From Maribacter litoralis (GTDB taxonomy: Bacteria; Bacteroidota; Bacteroidia; Flavobacteriales; Flavobacteriaceae), in assembly GCF_003075045.1 (NCBI RefSeq), contig NZ_QCZD01000002.1, forward strand, positions 124,001 through 188,000: a DNA stretch of 64,000 nucleotides, written 5' to 3'. Each line of letters opens with the position of its first letter. Positions within the stretch are counted from its first letter, which is position 1. Positions 35,273 through 45,000 of this stretch are shown here, in pieces. The translations under genes were made by a program, and so were the position numbers. Under the pieces are notes generated by a model that was not told the origin of the DNA, ran no database searches, and saw only the letters and a list, made by a program, of their open reading frames with translations.

Positions 35273-35570
35273 ATTGTTTGTAAAACTTTGTTTTTATATT
35301 CTGATGTTCAGATTGTATGGTAATCATATACAGACCTTTTTCAAGATTGAAAACAGGAATGTTCAAAGCGTTTCTTTTAATCTCCCATTTGTGGAGAATG
35401 ACTTGGTTTCCATAACTATCTCTAACGGTAATAACAGCATTCTTATCATTTTTTAGACCGAGCACGTTTATAACGTTGGTTGCCGGATTTGGAAAGACTT
35501 TAACCTCTTGCGCAGCCAATGAAGCACCGCTAAAGACCGTAAAAGCTAAAATGATTATAAGTCTTTTCAT
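35271..35570 (-). CDS. Signal peptide plus T9SS type A sorting domain only (99 aa)
   Basis: A complete 99-residue ORF with nothing but an N-terminal signal peptide (MKRLIIILAFTVFSGASLAAQ) and a type A T9SS C-terminal sorting domain. The domain starts right after cleavage with VKVFPNPATNVINV, continues through ITVRDSYGNQVI and NIPVFNLEKGLYMITIQS, and ends KTKFYKQ. Normally this domain sits at the end of a large secreted protein and is cleaved off during export. No cargo domain precedes it here, and there is no frame upstream that could be a broken cargo. It could be a remnant, a small secreted protein or a regulator of the secretion system. Confidence 0.85.
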   Translation of the reverse strand: MKRLIIILAFTVFSGASLAAQEVKVFPNPATNVINVLGLKNDKNAVITVRDSYGNQVILHKWEIKRNALNIPVFNLEKGLYMITIQSEHQNIKTKFYKQ

Positions 35571-35604
35571 GAAAAATAGCGTACCTCATTGTAGTGGTAC
35601 GCTA
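35571..35604 (-). terminator. polA terminator directly before the T9SS-domain gene
   Basis: A perfect 9-bp stem (TAGCGTACC / GGTACGCTA) with a 10-base loop and, on the minus strand, five T. It lies 64 bases past the polA stop and abuts the next gene's ATG, so it may also form in that gene's leader. Confidence 0.75.
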
Positions 35605-35667
35605 TATGCTAACGTTACAAAAATACATTTTCGTCTCCCTTTAAAGAAACTTTAACTATTCCTAGCA

Positions 35668-38502
35668 TTAATGGGCTACCAACCAGTTATCACCTAAGCC
35701 AACTTCAACATCCAAAGGAACTGCTATTTTGTAGGCATTTTCCATTTCAGATTTAATGAGTGTTTGTAATTCTTCCAATTCTGGTTTGTAAATGTCAAAT
35801 ACCAATTCATCATGTACTTGCAGTAACATTTTAGACTTGTAATTGCCTTCTTCTAATTTGTTATGAATGTTGATCATGGCGATTTTTATGATATCCGCAG
35901 CACTACCTTGAATAGGTGCGTTTACTGCATTTCGCTCTGCAGCGCCACGTACTATGGCGTTACTACCATTGATATCTTTTAAATAACGTCTTCTTCCTAA
36001 AACAGTTGAAACATAACCATTGTCACGTGCAAAATCTACTTGCTCGCTCATGTAGTTTCTCAACTTTGGGTAGGTCTTGTAGTAGGTGTCTATCAGTTCT
36101 TTTGCCTCTTTTCTTGATAGGTCCGTTTGGTTACTTAATCCGAATGCAGAAACACCATAGATGATACCAAAGTTTACGGTCTTCGCATTACTACGTTGTT
36201 CTCTGGTCACTTCTTCCAAAGGCACATCAAATACTTTTGATGCCGTAGATGCATGAATATCCTCTCCATTTTTAAAAGCTTCTATCATGGTGGTTTCTTC
36301 ACTTAATGCTGCAATAATACGTAGCTCTATTTGAGAATAATCCGCTGCCAACAAAGTGTAGTTCTCATCTCTTGGAACAAATGCTTTTCTAACTTGTCTA
36401 CCGCGCTCTGTTCTAATCGGTATGTTCTGTAAATTAGGGTTGTTACTGCTTAAACGACCTGTTGCGGCAACGGTTTGCATATAATCTGTATGCACCCTTC
36501 CTGTAGACGGTTCTACTTGTTCTGGTAATGCGTCTACATAGGTACTTTTTAATTTGGCAAGACCTCTATAATCCAATACATTTTGAACAATTTCATGGTC
36601 TTTTGCTAAATATGATAAAACATCTTCAGCAGTTGAGTATTGACCGGTTTTGGTTTTTTTAGGCTTATCGACTAGTTTTAGTTTGTCAAATAAAATTTCA
36701 CCTAACTGTTTTGGTGAACCAATATTGAATTCTTCACCGGCAACCTCGTAAATTTTCTTTTCTAGATTGCTAATGTCATTGTTCAAATCTTCTGAAAGTG
36801 AATTCAAGAATTCTTTGTCTAAATTAATGCCTTCCAATTCCATATCTGCCAAAACTCGTAATAACGGTATTTCAATATCTTGAAATAACTTTTCTGTATT
36901 GGCTTCTTTTAATTCGGGTCTAAAATGTTGTGCTAACTGAAAGGTGATATCTGCATCTTCTACCGCATATTCCGTTTGTTTATCTAAGGGAACATCGCGC
37001 ATGCTCAATTGATTTTTCCCTTTTTTGCCGATAAGTTCAGTGATTGAAACGGGAGTGTAATTTAAATACGTCTCTGCCAAAACATCCATATTGTGGCGCA
37101 TATCTGGATTAATTAGATAGTGAGCCAACATGGTATCGAACAAAGGACCTTTTACATCAATATTATACTTATTCAGTACCTTAATGTCATACTTAAGATT
37201 CTGACCTATTTTTTCAATTTCCTCAGACTCAAAGAAAGGGCGTAATTCTTCTAAAAGCGCTTGTGCTTCATCTTTGTTATCTGAAAAAGGAACATAATAG
37301 CCTTTTGTTGCTTCCCATGAAAATGCTATCCCTACCAATTCAGCTGTCAATGGAGCCAGACCGGTTGTTTCGGTATCAAAACAAACGGAGGTTTGTTTCA
37401 TTAAGTTCTTAAGAAACAATGTCATTGCCATACCGGGTGCAACACTTTGGTATGCATGCGATACATCTGCAATGGTTTGTCTGCTTGAAAAATCTTTTAC
37501 CGTGGCGCCTGAGTCGGCAGCACTTCCAAATAGCGAGAACTGCCCAGATCCCGCATCTTGTTTTTCTTTTTTTGCCGTTACCGTGCTTGTTACTTGTGTA
37601 ACCGTTTCATCTGTTTCTTCCGAGAATATTTTAATAAATTGATCTTTTAGTCTTCTAAATTCCAATTGTTCAAAAATCTCTTGTACTTTTTCAAAATCAG
37701 GCACAGAAAGTTCATAGTCTTCCGCGTTGAAAGTAACATCGCAATCAATACAAATGGTTGCTAATTTTTTAGAAAGTAGACCCAATTCTTTGTTGGCTTC
37801 TACTTTTTCCTTCATTTTTCCTTTCAGCTGATCCGTATTGGCCAGTAGATTTTCCATGGAGCCAAATTGTGCAATGAATTTTTTTGCGGTTTTATCTCCT
37901 ACACCTGGTAAGCCAGGTATGTTATCACTGGCATCGCCCATCATGCCCAAATAGTCTATTACCTGTTCAGGTCTTTCTACTCCGAAACGTTTCTGTATTT
38001 CTGGTATACCCCAAATTTCAATTCCGTTACCCATTCTCGCTGGGCGGTACATAAAAATGTTTTCAGATACCAACTGACCAAAGTCCTTATCTGGTGTAAC
38101 CATAAACACTTTGTAGTCTTCCTTTTCTGCTTGTTTTGATAAAGTACCAATAATATCATCTGCTTCCCATCCCTCTAACACTACACAAGGTATGTGCATA
38201 GCTTTAAGTATGTCTTGTATATAGGGTACCGCAATCTTTATGGCATCTGGTGTTTCATCTCTGTTGGCCTTGTAATCTGCGAACATTTCTGTTCTTTCCA
38301 CACTTCCTCCTTTATCGAAACAAACCGCTAAATGATCAGGTTTTTCACGTCGAATAACGTCGAATAAAGAATTCATAAATCCCATTATAGCCGAGGTATC
38401 CATGCCCTGGGAGTTAATTCTTGGGTTTTTTATAAGTGCGTAATATCCACGAAATATTAGTGCATATGCATCTAGCAAAAAGAGTCTTTTTTGATCTGCC
38501 AT
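35668..38502 (-). CDS. polA: DNA polymerase I
   Basis: A 944-residue repair and Okazaki-fragment polymerase. The 5'-3' nuclease domain is at about 1-290 (FLLDAYALIFRGYYAL, GWEADDIIGTLSKQA, GDASDNIPGLPGVGDKTA). An insert-rich linker follows. The 3'-5' exonuclease domain appears intact (FDTETTGLAPL with D and E, NLKYDIKVL, YAVEDADITF with Tyr and Asp). The polymerase domain carries motif A DYSQIELRI, motif B RSNAKTVNFGIIYG and motif C QVHDELVFD. Thus all three activities are predicted, including proofreading, which many PolA proteins have lost. Confidence 0.98.
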   Translation of the reverse strand: MADQKRLFLLDAYALIFRGYYALIKNPRINSQGMDTSAIMGFMNSLFDVIRREKPDHLAVCFDKGGSVERTEMFADYKANRDETPDAIKIAVPYIQDILKAMHIPCVVLEGWEADDIIGTLSKQAEKEDYKVFMVTPDKDFGQLVSENIFMYRPARMGNGIEIWGIPEIQKRFGVERPEQVIDYLGMMGDASDNIPGLPGVGDKTAKKFIAQFGSMENLLANTDQLKGKMKEKVEANKELGLLSKKLATICIDCDVTFNAEDYELSVPDFEKVQEIFEQLEFRRLKDQFIKIFSEETDETVTQVTSTVTAKKEKQDAGSGQFSLFGSAADSGATVKDFSSRQTIADVSHAYQSVAPGMAMTLFLKNLMKQTSVCFDTETTGLAPLTAELVGIAFSWEATKGYYVPFSDNKDEAQALLEELRPFFESEEIEKIGQNLKYDIKVLNKYNIDVKGPLFDTMLAHYLINPDMRHNMDVLAETYLNYTPVSITELIGKKGKNQLSMRDVPLDKQTEYAVEDADITFQLAQHFRPELKEANTEKLFQDIEIPLLRVLADMELEGINLDKEFLNSLSEDLNNDISNLEKKIYEVAGEEFNIGSPKQLGEILFDKLKLVDKPKKTKTGQYSTAEDVLSYLAKDHEIVQNVLDYRGLAKLKSTYVDALPEQVEPSTGRVHTDYMQTVAATGRLSSNNPNLQNIPIRTERGRQVRKAFVPRDENYTLLAADYSQIELRIIAALSEETTMIEAFKNGEDIHASTASKVFDVPLEEVTREQRSNAKTVNFGIIYGVSAFGLSNQTDLSRKEAKELIDTYYKTYPKLRNYMSEQVDFARDNGYVSTVLGRRRYLKDINGSNAIVRGAAERNAVNAPIQGSAADIIKIAMINIHNKLEEGNYKSKMLLQVHDELVFDIYKPELEELQTLIKSEMENAYKIAVPLDVEVGLGDNWLVAH

Positions 38503-38604
38503 TATTCAATATTGATTGTAAAAGGTTAAAAGTACAAATTGATCGTGAAACATTAGGGTAGATTTCCCGATTGCTTAACCAATATGTTTCTGTCCTGAAG
38601 TAAT

Positions 38605-39591
38605 TTATTTGTTTAAATAACTGTCTGAAGGATTGTTTACATGACCTTCTTTAGTGTATGTTCTATAAGTAAACCCAGGGTGAATGCAATAAGCCCCTGT
38701 CTCACCTTTTTTATTAATGGCAATAAAGCCTATTTGAAAATCTTGCTTGTCCTTATTTTTTGCGATTATTCTTTTTACGCCTTCTTCGCATGCTTCTTGT
38801 GGCGATTTACCTTGTCGCATTAATTCAACAATTAAAAAACTACCAACCGTTCTAACAACTTCTTCACCAACACCTGTAGCAGTGGCTCCGCCTACCTCAT
38901 TATCTACGAAAAGTCCGGCGCCAATAATAGGGGAGTCACCAACCCTTCCTGCCATTTTATAGGCCATGCCACTGGTGGTACATGCCCCGGCAATATCGCC
39001 GTCGGCATCAATGGCCAACATACCTATGGTGTCATGATTTTCTATATTGATAATTGGTTTGTATTGTGAGGTTTTTTTCCATTCTTCCCATGCTTTTTTG
39101 GATTCTTCGGTTAAAAGATCTGTTTTTTTAAATCCTTGTTCGTAAGCAAACTGCTCGGCACCTTTACCTGCAAGCATTACATGCGGAGTTTCTTCCATTA
39201 CTTTTCTGGCGACAGAAATAGGGTTGGCAATATTTTGCATTGCCAGTACGGCGCCACAATTACCATCTTTGTCCATAATACAGGCATCTAACGAAACATT
39301 TCCGTCTCTATCGGGTCTGCCGCCATTACCGACAGTACTGTTATTTAAGTCGTTTTCTTCTACCATTACACCTTGGTGAACGGCATCTAGTGCACTACCG
39401 CCTTTTTCTAAAACTTGCCAAGCTTTAGCAGTGGCATTACCAAAATTCCATGTACAGATTGCTATTGGTAAAACAGCCTCTTTTTCGGTTCCTATTTCTT
39501 CTTTAGGTTCATTAAATGAGGCGAATAGGGGAGTAGATATTACGCCTGCGGCTACAGTGCCCGAATTTCTTAGGAACTTTCTTCTTTTCAT
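38605..39591 (-). CDS. Tat-exported N4-(beta-N-acetylglucosaminyl)-L-asparaginase
   Basis: A 328-residue glycosylasparaginase of the Ntn-hydrolase fold. It cleaves the GlcNAc-Asn bond of N-glycan remnants. A twin-arginine signal is present (MKRRKFLRNSGTVAAGVIS). The self-cleavage site lies in NHDTIGMLAIDADGDIAGACTTSGMAYK; the Thr of HDT becomes the catalytic nucleophile. Substrate residues are in RVGDSPIIGAGLFVDN and GATATGVGEEVVR. The precursor is cut into alpha and beta chains. Its periplasmic location and glycan role fit a marine polysaccharide or glycoprotein degrader. It stands apart from other glycan genes here. Confidence 0.93.
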   Translation of the reverse strand: MKRRKFLRNSGTVAAGVISTPLFASFNEPKEEIGTEKEAVLPIAICTWNFGNATAKAWQVLEKGGSALDAVHQGVMVEENDLNNSTVGNGGRPDRDGNVSLDACIMDKDGNCGAVLAMQNIANPISVARKVMEETPHVMLAGKGAEQFAYEQGFKKTDLLTEESKKAWEEWKKTSQYKPIINIENHDTIGMLAIDADGDIAGACTTSGMAYKMAGRVGDSPIIGAGLFVDNEVGGATATGVGEEVVRTVGSFLIVELMRQGKSPQEACEEGVKRIIAKNKDKQDFQIGFIAINKKGETGAYCIHPGFTYRTYTKEGHVNNPSDSYLNK

Positions 39592-39632
39592 GGGTTGGGT
39601 TCTTTACTTTTATTGACCTTAAATATAGTAAT

Positions 39633-40355
39633 ATGATAGTAGAAGTTTGCGCAAATTCCTTAGAATCTGCCTTGGTTGCCGAACGTGCTGGGGCAGACCG
39701 TATTGAGCTGTGTTCGGAGTTGGCTGTTGGAGGGTTGACACCTTCTTACGGGTTACTAAAAGCGGTTAAGGATCAAATTTCTATACCTGTTCATGTACTT
39801 ATAAGACCTCGTAGTGGTGATTTTTCATATACCGATGCAGAAATGGATATAATGCTTTCGGATATTAAGATTTGTGCCGAATTTGGTTTTGCCGGTATTG
39901 TAGCGGGAGTTCTTTCAAAGGATTTTTCGTTGGATGTTGATCGTACTAAAAAACTAAAGTTGGCAGCGGGCAATATGAGTTTTACTTTTCATAGGGCGTT
40001 TGACTGGCTCGTGAATCCTTTTGAAGCATTGGTCGAATTAGAAAATTTAAAGGTGAATACTATTTTATCATCTGGACAACAAAGTTCAGCGCCTAAGGGT
40101 TTAGATTTTTTAACTCGTCTAAAAACAAAAAGCACTACGATACAAATAATGCCAGGTTCTGGAGTTAATGCCGGTAATGTTGATTTGTTTAAAGAACAAG
40201 GTTTTGGCGCAGTACACCTATCAGGTACTGCAATGATGCAAGTATTGCCGTCTAAACCATTAATATCCATGAATTCAAAAGGTTTTTTGAGCGATGACCA
40301 TATAGCGATTACCCAATTAGAAAATATTGAGGCAGTGGTTTCCAAGGTTAAATAA
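39633..40355 (+). CDS. cutC: CutC-family protein
   Basis: A 240-residue TIM-barrel protein. The family motifs are clear: EVCANSLESALVAERAGADRIELCSELAVGGLTPSYGLL, HVLIRPRSGDFSYTDAEMDIM, FAGIVAGVLSKD, FHRAFDW and ILSSGQQSSAPKG. It was named for copper homeostasis in Escherichia coli, but that role is disputed and the true reaction is not established. It is divergent from the glycosylasparaginase gene with 41 bases between the starts, so a shared promoter region is likely. Confidence 0.92.
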   Translation: MIVEVCANSLESALVAERAGADRIELCSELAVGGLTPSYGLLKAVKDQISIPVHVLIRPRSGDFSYTDAEMDIMLSDIKICAEFGFAGIVAGVLSKDFSLDVDRTKKLKLAAGNMSFTFHRAFDWLVNPFEALVELENLKVNTILSSGQQSSAPKGLDFLTRLKTKSTTIQIMPGSGVNAGNVDLFKEQGFGAVHLSGTAMMQVLPSKPLISMNSKGFLSDDHIAITQLENIEAVVSKVK

Positions 40356-40390
40356 AATGTAAATGAGCGCATATACCGCTGTTATACAGA

Positions 40391-40398
40391 TATCTTTG
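40391..40398 (+). promoter_or_regulatory. Candidate -7 element for the metallophosphoesterase
   Basis: TATCTTTG, an exact TAnnTTTG match 14 bases before the ATG at 40413. Confidence 0.45.
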
Positions 40399-40412
40399 TA
40401 AAAAAACATAAC

Positions 40413-41642
40413 ATGATTCGTTGGCTTATTTTCGTTTTGGCATATATGGCCTTAAGTTTTTATGTGTTACAGGCATTAAGGACTATTTCAAAACAACCTT
40501 GGTGGTCTTGGATTTACATTGCGGTTTCGCTGGCTGTTATGGTTAATTTTATTTATCAATTCACGGTAGGTGAAGAAACGGGTCGTGTTTTAAGTATACC
40601 TAAAAGTTATGCCTTTGGTTTTTTATTGACCATGCTCACCTTTAATTTGATCACTATAATTTTCTTGTTTTCGGAGGATATTTATCGCCTTATTTCCGGA
40701 TTGTATCAAAAGCTTTATGGTGAAGAAAAACAGTTTGGGTTACCGGCACGCAGGCGATTTTTAAGTTTGTTGGCATTAGGTATTGCCGCGATACCTTTTG
40801 GGGCTTTGTTGTACGGAATGTACAAAGGAAAATATAATTTTAAAGTGCTACGGTATAACTTGGAATTTGACGATCTACCAGATAGTTTTCATGGGTATCA
40901 AATCACCCAAATATCAGACATTCATAGTGGGAGCTTTGATGATCGAAAAAAGATAGAATATGCGGTAGACCTGATCAATAAACAAAAAAGTGATGTCTTG
41001 CTTTTTACAGGTGATATGGTAAATAATATGACTTCTGAAATGGAGCCTTGGGCAGATCTTTTTAGTACGCTTCACGCAAAAGACGGTAAGTTTTCTGTAC
41101 TGGGAAATCATGACTACGGTGATTACATTCCATGGGAAACCGAAGAGTTAAAACATCAAAATTTAGAAGACCTTAAAAAATTGCAGAAAGATATGGGCTT
41201 TGATCTTTTGCTCAATGAACATAGATACCTGCAAAAAGGTGATGATAAAATAGCTTTGGTAGGTGTAGAGAATTGGGGTAAAGGCGGATTCAAAAAAGCC
41301 GGGGATCTTAAAAAAGCTTCTGCACAAATACAAGAGAACGATTTTAAAATATTAATGAGCCACGATCCTTCTCATTGGGAAATGGAAGTCATTAAAGATG
41401 CTTATCATTATCATTTAACTTTAAGTGGGCATACCCACGGCATGCAATTTGGTATTGAAATACCGGGTTGGGTCAAATGGAGCCCTGTGAAATGGAGGTA
41501 CCCTTATTGGGCAGGAATATATAAGGAAATGGGTCAGTTTTTAAATGTGAATCGAGGTTTTGGCTTTTTAGGATACCCTGGTAGGGTCGGAATTTGGCCT
41601 GAGATTACGGTAATTACTTTGCAAAAGAAGGCATTAACATGA
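40413..41642 (+). CDS. Membrane-anchored metallophosphoesterase
   Basis: A 409-residue protein with four N-terminal helices (about 1-20, 29-48, 66-90 and 116-136) and a calcineurin-like phosphoesterase domain (about 155-395). The two-metal motifs are all visible: QISDIHSGSFDD, FTGDMVNNM, LGNHDYGDY, MSHDPSH and LSGHTHGMQFG. The PLWxxPxxWRYPYWAG-like end (VKWRYPYWAGIYK) is typical of the YaeI/LpxH-related group. Substrates of this branch may be lipids or sugars at the membrane; this is not decided by sequence. Confidence 0.92.
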   Translation: MIRWLIFVLAYMALSFYVLQALRTISKQPWWSWIYIAVSLAVMVNFIYQFTVGEETGRVLSIPKSYAFGFLLTMLTFNLITIIFLFSEDIYRLISGLYQKLYGEEKQFGLPARRRFLSLLALGIAAIPFGALLYGMYKGKYNFKVLRYNLEFDDLPDSFHGYQITQISDIHSGSFDDRKKIEYAVDLINKQKSDVLLFTGDMVNNMTSEMEPWADLFSTLHAKDGKFSVLGNHDYGDYIPWETEELKHQNLEDLKKLQKDMGFDLLLNEHRYLQKGDDKIALVGVENWGKGGFKKAGDLKKASAQIQENDFKILMSHDPSHWEMEVIKDAYHYHLTLSGHTHGMQFGIEIPGWVKWSPVKWRYPYWAGIYKEMGQFLNVNRGFGFLGYPGRVGIWPEITVITLQKKALT

Positions 41643-41703
41643 TTTTAACCCTTTTACGGGTTTACAAATAGACAGCCGAGAGTAGTATTTTAACAATTTT
41701 TAT

Positions 41704-41711
41704 TACATTTG
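41704..41711 (+). promoter_or_regulatory. Candidate -7 element for the thioredoxin-like gene
   Basis: TACATTTG, an exact TAnnTTTG match 23 bases before the ATG at 41735. Confidence 0.42.
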
Positions 41712-41734
41712 GCTAACATAGAAAAGTATTTTAT

Positions 41735-42031
41735 ATGTCCAAATTTGGTGAGCTAATAGATTTAAAGGTACCCGTTCTTCTGGATTTTTATGCAGAGTGG
41801 AACGAACAGTCAACTGCAATGCACCCAGTGCTTAGAGATGTAGCTGCGGCTTTAGGTGATAGAGGTAAGGTTATAAAAATTGATGTGGACAAGAATAAAG
41901 AACTTTCCCAAGCCTTACGTGTTAAAGGTTTGCCTACACTTATGATCTACAAGAAAGGTGAAATGGTTTGGCGCCAAAGTGGTGAACAAGACGCGAACAC
42001 CCTTATTGGTATTCTTAAGGAATACGTATAA
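41735..42031 (+). CDS. Thioredoxin-fold protein without active-site cysteines
   Basis: A 98-residue thioredoxin-fold protein. The strand-helix pattern and landmarks are normal (VLLDFYAEWNEQS, KVIKIDVDKNKEL, KGLPTLMIYKKGE with the cis-Pro). The active site WCxPC, however, is replaced by W22-NEQS-26, and there is no cysteine anywhere in the protein. It therefore cannot act as a disulfide reductase. The conserved core suggests a binding or chaperone role, for instance as a stable partner of another protein. It has its own promoter-like box and is followed by a hairpin shared with the facing DUF2723 gene. Confidence 0.9.
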   Translation: MSKFGELIDLKVPVLLDFYAEWNEQSTAMHPVLRDVAAALGDRGKVIKIDVDKNKELSQALRVKGLPTLMIYKKGEMVWRQSGEQDANTLIGILKEYV

Positions 42032-42062
42032 TTTTACCCTTTAATATTTTAAAAGAAAAGAA

Positions 42063-42082
42063 CTTTGGGCTTTCGCCCAAAG
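42063..42082 (-). terminator. Terminator after the DUF2723 gene
   Basis: An 8-bp stem (CTTTGGGC / GCCCAAAG) with a TTTC loop, directly beyond the stop at 42084. On the minus strand a T-rich tract follows (TTCTTTTCTTTT). It may also end the plus-strand thioredoxin-like gene, less efficiently. Confidence 0.75.
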
Positions 42083-42083
42083 C

Positions 42084-45000
42084 TTATTGTTGTGCCGAAA
42101 TATCTATAGTATCTTCTAATATATCGGTTCTTGTATTGTCTGGTAATATTGTATCGGAAACTGGCATTGTATCCATCATATCCGGATCTGATCCCAGTAC
42201 ATCTTGTGGCATGCCCATATCGTCTTCATCTTTATAGAAATGCTGGAACTTATCGATATACTCATTGAATATCAATGTTTCTTTTTCGGCAATATCTTCG
42301 CTGTCATTAGTAATTACGATATCTATATTACGTCTGTAAGCTTCCATATCAGCAATGATGTCATCAATGTTATTGTATTGTTCATCTAAACTGGTAGAAG
42401 CGTAATATTCCAACCTTTCTTGATACTTCTTCTTTAATTTTTCGAACAACGCACGAGCTTTATTGCTTTCGCCTACCTTGTAATATCCATCTACAAATGG
42501 TTCTACTAAAGTGTAATAACCAAACTTGTCCACTGGCATATTGGTCAACGATATTTCAATAATATCCTTTGCCTTGTCTATCTTATTTTCCTTAATAAGA
42601 GCTTCGGTTAAGCGCGCCAAATTACCTCTGAACGATACACTTTGTATGCGTGTTTGTGTATCGTGGTAGATATCTCCGCCAGAGTTGCCCCAATCCCAAC
42701 TGGTAACAATATCGTACATCAAATCTGTATCAATACGGCCTAGTTCAAAAGCATTAGGTCTTTCTGTTCTAATAGGCACCAATTTGTAAGCCAATCCATC
42801 TAATTGCAGGTAATCTTTCATCCAAAGATATTCGGCATCGTCAAAACTACCTCCAGAGAAGTACAATGGACGTTTCCAGTCATTATTGGCCAATATGTCA
42901 AGCATCATCATGCTTTTCTTGGTAATGGCACCTGGTAAGTCAATATCTATATAGTCTACAATTAAATCGGCATCTTTTTCTTTGACCAAACCACTGCTCA
43001 ATACATTTTGTTTGTTTACAGGAACCCTTATTTTATTGGTTGGGTAGTAAACTATGTTTTGGGTGTCTTCAGGATATTGGCTTAAGTCTGAACCATTTTG
43101 TTCAAATAAATACTTAAGCTTTGTTCTTGGTTTGTCGCTGTCGATCCAATTGATAAAATCTTTAATAGGCCATCTGTTTTCTGTAATACCTTGGTGGTAC
43201 AATACATCTCTAGATCCCCATCTATATTTTTCATGTGTAATTTGTGAAGGTATTGGTGCACTCTCGTAAGCGGCCGATTTCATTTGGTCAACGTACCAAT
43301 CTGTCTCAAAAAGGCTGGTACAAACAATACGAACATCTGTTCTGTAATGTTCAATTTCTTGGGCATACCAAATAGGGAACGTATCATTATCACCAATAGT
43401 GAATAATATTGCCCCAACATCTTCTTGACAAGAATCTAAATATGCCTTTGCAGATGAATTAGCTGTAAAACGATTTGATCTGTCGTGGTCGTCCCAATTC
43501 TGTACCGCCATTACTGTAGGAACGGCAAGTAATGTTACAACTACGACTACGGGTGCTAGTATTTTAGGGGTGATCCAATCTTTAAATCCGTCGTATAGTC
43601 CGTAGACACCTATTCCTATCCAAAGTGCGAATACGTAGAATGAACCTACTAGAGAATAATCACGTTCGCGAGGTTGAAAAATGCCTGGGTTGGTGTAAAA
43701 TTGAATTGCCAATCCTGTAAACAAGAAGAAGATTAGTAATACCCAAAATTGCTTCTTGTCTTTAGAGACCTGAAAAACAATGCCTATTATTCCTAGAATT
43801 AACGGTAAAAAGAAATAGGTATTTCTACCAGGATTGTTCTTTATGTCGCTAGGTAGATTATCTTGACTACCTAAGCGCCAGCTGTCTATGAAATTGATTC
43901 CGCTTAACCAATTTCCATTCTCATTGTAGCGTCCTTGAACATCATTCTGTTTTCCAACAAAATTCCACATAAAGTAACGTAAATACATGTAGTTGAACTG
44001 AAATTCAATCATGTATTCAATGTTGTCCCACAATGTTGGTGGCTGTACTTCGATGTACTCATCAAAACGCTTTAAAAAACTTATATATTGGTCGGCGCCA
44101 ATTTCGCCATTTGCAAAACCTATTTTAACTTGCTCTGCTGCCTGTCTTAATTCTTGGTTAGGCTGGGTAATCCTGAAATCCAAAGCTCCAAAATAGCGCA
44201 TGTAATTCTCTGCATTTTGAGAGCTCCACATTCTAGGTAGCAACCCTTGATGCTTAGGGTTCGGACCTTGTATAGCGTCTTTGTATTTGTTTACTATGAT
44301 GTATTTGCCAAGCGTATAGTCCTTCTCATATTTAGGCTTGCCATCTTGATCTTCACCAGGCGAGGCAAACATATCCGAATAGTATGTTCCGTAAACGGGG
44401 CTGTCTACACCTGGGTATTGTTCTCTGTTATAGTAAGCAAGAAGAGCACGTGCATCTTCCGGATTGTTCTCGTTGATAACCACTTTGGCATTTGCTCGAA
44501 TTGGTAACATCAGCCATGATGAAAATCCTAAGAACAAAAACATCATGCATAAAACAATGGTGTTTGCAGTTTTGTAGTTGTTTTTGCGAGTATAGTTTAG
44601 GCTAAAGTAAAAGGCTGCAATAAACAATAAGCCAATGATAATAGACCCCGAATTAAACGGAAGTCCAATGCTATTTATGAAAAAGACCTCTCCCCATCCA
44701 AATACTTTTAATACGTAGGTCAATGAGAATTTATAAACCAACATTAATATTGCGATTACAATAATGTTCGCTAATAAAAAGTTCTTTACCGTAGTTTTTT
44801 TGTATGTTTTAAAATAGTATAACAGACCAATTGAAGGAATAGCCAAAAAGCCCATGAATTGAATACCAAAGGTAAGTCCTACCACAAATGAAATTAAAAC
44901 GATCCATCTATTTCCTCTTGGGTCGTCTAAATTATCTGTCCATTTAAGACCTAGCCATAATAAAAGTGCCATTATAAAACTGGCCATGGCGTAAACCTCT

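Noticed and set aside
35577..35604. The hairpin before the T9SS-domain gene as an operator
   Set aside because: It has the T run and position of a polA terminator on the minus strand, which is the simpler reading.
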